A DNA stretch of 8,665 bases. It comes from DASZBR01 sp033763845 (GTDB lineage: Bacteria > Pseudomonadota > Gammaproteobacteria > DASZBR01). The notes under the pieces are model-generated. The model made no database searches and was not told where the DNA came from. It saw only the letters and a list, made by a program, of their open reading frames with translations. How positions within the stretch are numbered: position 1 is the first letter of the stretch; each line of letters starts with the position of its first letter. A program made the position numbers and the translations under genes. Of this stretch, positions 6,821 to 8,665 are shown piece by piece. The stretch spans positions 1 through 8,665 of the forward strand of contig JANRJR010000060.1 of assembly GCA_033763845.1 (NCBI GenBank). The letters are read 5' to 3'.

Positions 6821-7588
6821 ATGAATACCCTAGTTTTTGATGTAGAAACCATACCAGATATTGAAAGCGGAAAAAAGCTATACGACCTGACGGGTTCGGA
6901 TGCTGAAATCGCTGAGAAAATGCGTGAAATCCGACGCGCTGAGACCAATGGGTCTGATTTTATGCGTCATCATCTTCACAAAATTATTGTCATCTCTGCC
7001 GTTTTAGACACAGGCAGCAAAATCAAAGTCTGGTCGTTGGGTGAAAAAAATTCATCTGAAAAAGATTTAATTCAGCGTTTTTTTGAAGGTATAGAAAAAT
7101 ATTCCCCTACGCTTATTTCATGGAACGGTGCAGGATTTGATTTGCCCGTTTTGCACTATCGTGCATTGGTCAACGGGGTAGTTGCCCCACGATATTGGGA
7201 AATTGGCGAAGCCGATTCTAATTTCAAATGGAATAATTATTTAAACCGTTACCATTATCGTCACATGGACATCATGGATATTTTGGCGGGATATCAAAGC
7301 AAAACCGCTGCACGCTTAGATGATATTGCGACAATATTAGGATTTCCCGGAAAAATGGGGATGGATGGGAGTAAAGTATTAGACGCTTATTTAAATGGCG
7401 AAATAGAATCCATTCGAAATTATTGCGAAACCGATGTATTGAATACTTATTTAGTCTATTTAAAATTTGAAATCATGCGCGGAAGAATATCCGAAGCAGA
7501 TTATCAGCGCAAAGTTCAAACCCTTAAAACCTTTTTATCTTCCGCACAACAACCTCACTTTGATGAATTCCTCACTGCATGGCAATAG
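6821..7588 (+). CDS. Predicted 3'-5' exonuclease, PolB-exonuclease-like (PF10108 type)
   Basis: A stand-alone 255-residue DEDDy-type exonuclease related to the proofreading domain of family B DNA polymerases. It is expected to trim 3' ends of DNA (possibly RNA) with two metal ions, in the cytoplasm. All motifs are present: Exo I VFDVETIPD with D7 and E9; Exo II SWNGAGFDLPVLHYRA with N102 and D107; Exo III YCETD with Y201 and D205. No polymerase domain follows. The start is secure: it is the first ATG after an in-frame stop at 6806-6808, and Exo I lies six residues in. No Shine-Dalgarno precedes it. The ATG touches the adk ATG on the other strand, and the 3' end overlaps rlmD by 10 bases, suggesting one transcript for both. 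The physiological substrate is unknown; a repair or recombination role is inferred from the fold only. Confidence 0.88.
   Translation: MNTLVFDVETIPDIESGKKLYDLTGSDAEIAEKMREIRRAETNGSDFMRHHLHKIIVISAVLDTGSKIKVWSLGEKNSSEKDLIQRFFEGIEKYSPTLISWNGAGFDLPVLHYRALVNGVVAPRYWEIGEADSNFKWNNYLNRYHYRHMDIMDILAGYQSKTAARLDDIATILGFPGKMGMDGSKVLDAYLNGEIESIRNYCETDVLNTYLVYLKFEIMRGRISEADYQRKVQTLKTFLSSAQQPHFDEFLTAWQ
6828..6832 (-). promoter_or_regulatory. Shine-Dalgarno of adk inside the exonuclease gene
   Basis: TAGGG on the minus strand, 7 bases upstream of the adk ATG. It is antisense to codons 3-4 of the exonuclease gene. Moderate match at good spacing. Confidence 0.5.
6848..6856 (-). promoter_or_regulatory. Candidate extended -10 promoter for adk-acnB
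   Basis: TGGTATGGT on the minus strand fits an extended -10 element (TGn followed by TATGGT, four of six to consensus). Transcription would begin near 6841 and give a leader of about 20 bases that includes the TAGGG ribosome site. The -35 region is a T-rich run without a good hexamer. It lies wholly inside the first codons of the exonuclease gene. Positional inference only. Confidence 0.3.
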
Positions 7589-8665
7589 AACTTGAAATTA
7601 CTAATTTGAGCCATGAAGGCCGTGGTGTCGGCCATTTAAATGGGAAGGCTGTTTTTGTTGACGGTGCACTGCCCGGCGAAGTGATTCGTGCTGAAATTAC
7701 TAAAAAACATTCGCGATATAACAATGCAAAATTAATTGAAGTGATTAAACCTTCACCCGATAGAGTTTCTCCGAAATGCAGCCATTTTAGTATTTGTGGT
7801 GGCTGTCAGCTGCAACACATGTCTGCCGAAAAACAAATTTTGTTAAAACAAGAAAATTTATTAAATCAATTAACTCATATCGGCAAGGTTGAACCTAAAG
7901 AAATTCTTTCCCCTCTTACGGGAAAAATATGGGGATATCGAAGTAAAGCAAGACTCAGCGTTAAGTATGTCGAGAAAAAACAAAAATTAATGATTGGTTT
8001 TCATGAAAAAATGGGAAGATATATAGCCGATTTAGATCATTGTGATGTTTTAGATCCACGTGTAGGCATGCAGTTTGAGGCGCTTCGAGAGGTTATTTTA
8101 TCTACATCCATTTATAAACATATTCCTCAAATTGAAGTCGCGTGTGATCCACAATCTGTCGCGTTAATTTTTAGACACATGGAACCGCTTTCAGAATCCG
8201 ACAAAACTAAATTATTACAGTTTGGGTTAGATAATAATTTTAAGATTTATTTTCAGCCCAATAAACCCGAGCCCATGTCGGTCATGGAAGATTTGTCCTA
8301 TCAATTTGATGGTATTAATCTTAAATTTCAACCCACTGATTTTACGCAAATTAATGCTGACATTAACCAACAAATGTTAAGTCTCGCTGTTCAACTATTA
8401 GATTTAAAATCAGATGACGCTGTTTTGGATTTGTTTTGTGGTTTGGGTAACTTTACTTTGCCCATTTCAAAATACTGTAAAACTGTTATAGGCGTTGAAG
8501 GCGATAAAAACATGGTGGAACGCGCTCGCCAAAATGCCAAATTAAATAATATTACTAACGCAGAATTCTATTATGCGAATTTATTCGAGCCGGATCTATC
8601 TATGCCATGGTTCCAAAAGAAATATTCTAAAATATTATTGGATCCGCCGCGCACAGGTGCGATTG
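7579..8665 (+). CDS. rlmD: 23S rRNA (uracil-1939-C5)-methyltransferase, C-terminus cut by window edge
   Basis: Methylates C5 of U1939 in 23S rRNA using S-adenosylmethionine (formerly RumA). 362 codons are present, against 433 residues in E. coli, and the frame is open at the right edge. Order: an N-terminal TRAM RNA-binding domain (LSHEGRGVGHLNGKAVFVDGALPGE split over residues ~10-34), then the [4Fe-4S] cysteines C67, C73, C76 (CSHFSICGGC) and C155 (DHC). Next come a QINAD-type motif at 257-261, the SAM-binding VLDLFCGLGNFT at 282-293, and DPPRTGA at 355-361. The catalytic cysteine (SCNP-type motif) would lie past the edge. The cysteine set argues for RlmD rather than TrmA; RlmC is shorter and lacks the TRAM domain. 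It starts inside the exonuclease gene, 10 bases before that gene's stop, without a clear ribosome site of its own, so it is probably translationally coupled. Confidence 0.96.
   Translation, partial: MAIELEITNLSHEGRGVGHLNGKAVFVDGALPGEVIRAEITKKHSRYNNAKLIEVIKPSPDRVSPKCSHFSICGGCQLQHMSAEKQILLKQENLLNQLTHIGKVEPKEILSPLTGKIWGYRSKARLSVKYVEKKQKLMIGFHEKMGRYIADLDHCDVLDPRVGMQFEALREVILSTSIYKHIPQIEVACDPQSVALIFRHMEPLSESDKTKLLQFGLDNNFKIYFQPNKPEPMSVMEDLSYQFDGINLKFQPTDFTQINADINQQMLSLAVQLLDLKSDDAVLDLFCGLGNFTLPISKYCKTVIGVEGDKNMVERARQNAKLNNITNAEFYYANLFEPDLSMPWFQKKYSKILLDPPRTGAI

Noticed and set aside
6685..6948. Minus-strand 87-codon frame spanning the adk/exonuclease junction
   Set aside because: It overlaps the 5' ends of two well-supported genes in another frame, and its basic, low-information translation matches nothing I know.
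3026..7588. UDG-like protein and PolB-type exonuclease as a two-part DNA repair or defence system
   Set aside because: They are separated by acnB and adk on the other strand, and nothing in the sequence links their expression; shared nucleic-acid chemistry alone is not enough.
1..8665. Mobile element, CRISPR array, tRNA or rRNA
   Set aside because: No inverted or direct repeats, transposase or integrase motifs, spacer-repeat structure or structural RNA signatures were seen; nearly every base is coding.

Overview
The window looks like a compact, AT-rich chromosomal segment of a gammaproteobacterium. The set of proteins fits: an AcnB-type aconitase, a 214-residue E. coli-like adenylate kinase with a long LID, an RlmD/RumA rRNA methyltransferase with an Fe-S motif, and the very large NAD-dependent glutamate dehydrogenase. 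The AT-rich codon use and gene content resemble Legionellales/Coxiellaceae-type bacteria, but that placement is an inference from style, not from a search. There are no signs of mobile elements, tRNA or rRNA genes, CRISPR arrays or phage.

Layout. (1) 1-2990, minus: the N-terminal 996 codons of the large NAD-glutamate dehydrogenase, running off the left edge. (2) 2991-3025: a 35-bp divergent gap. (3) 3026-3760, plus: a uracil-DNA-glycosylase-like protein with an altered catalytic motif. (4) 3681-6170, minus: acnB, convergent with the previous gene and overlapping it tail to tail by 80 bp. (5) 6176-6820, minus: adk, five bases upstream of acnB and probably co-transcribed with it. (6) 6821-7588, plus: a PolB-type 3'-5' exonuclease whose ATG directly abuts the adk ATG, with no base between. 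(7) 7579-8665, plus: rlmD, overlapping the exonuclease gene by 10 bp and running off the right edge.

Function. Glutamate dehydrogenase and aconitase both act on the TCA cycle: one turns glutamate into 2-oxoglutarate, the other converts citrate to isocitrate. This suits an organism that burns amino acids. Adenylate kinase balances adenine nucleotides. The two plus-strand DNA-type enzymes (UDG-like protein and exonuclease) sit between metabolic genes, and RlmD modifies 23S rRNA. I see no evidence that all six form one system.

The whole window is coding apart from 40 bases. The notable points are architectural (zero-gap divergent starts, a long convergent overlap, promoters that must lie inside neighbouring genes) plus the UDG-like protein that lacks the usual catalytic aspartate. 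I did not find a clearly new multi-gene system here.
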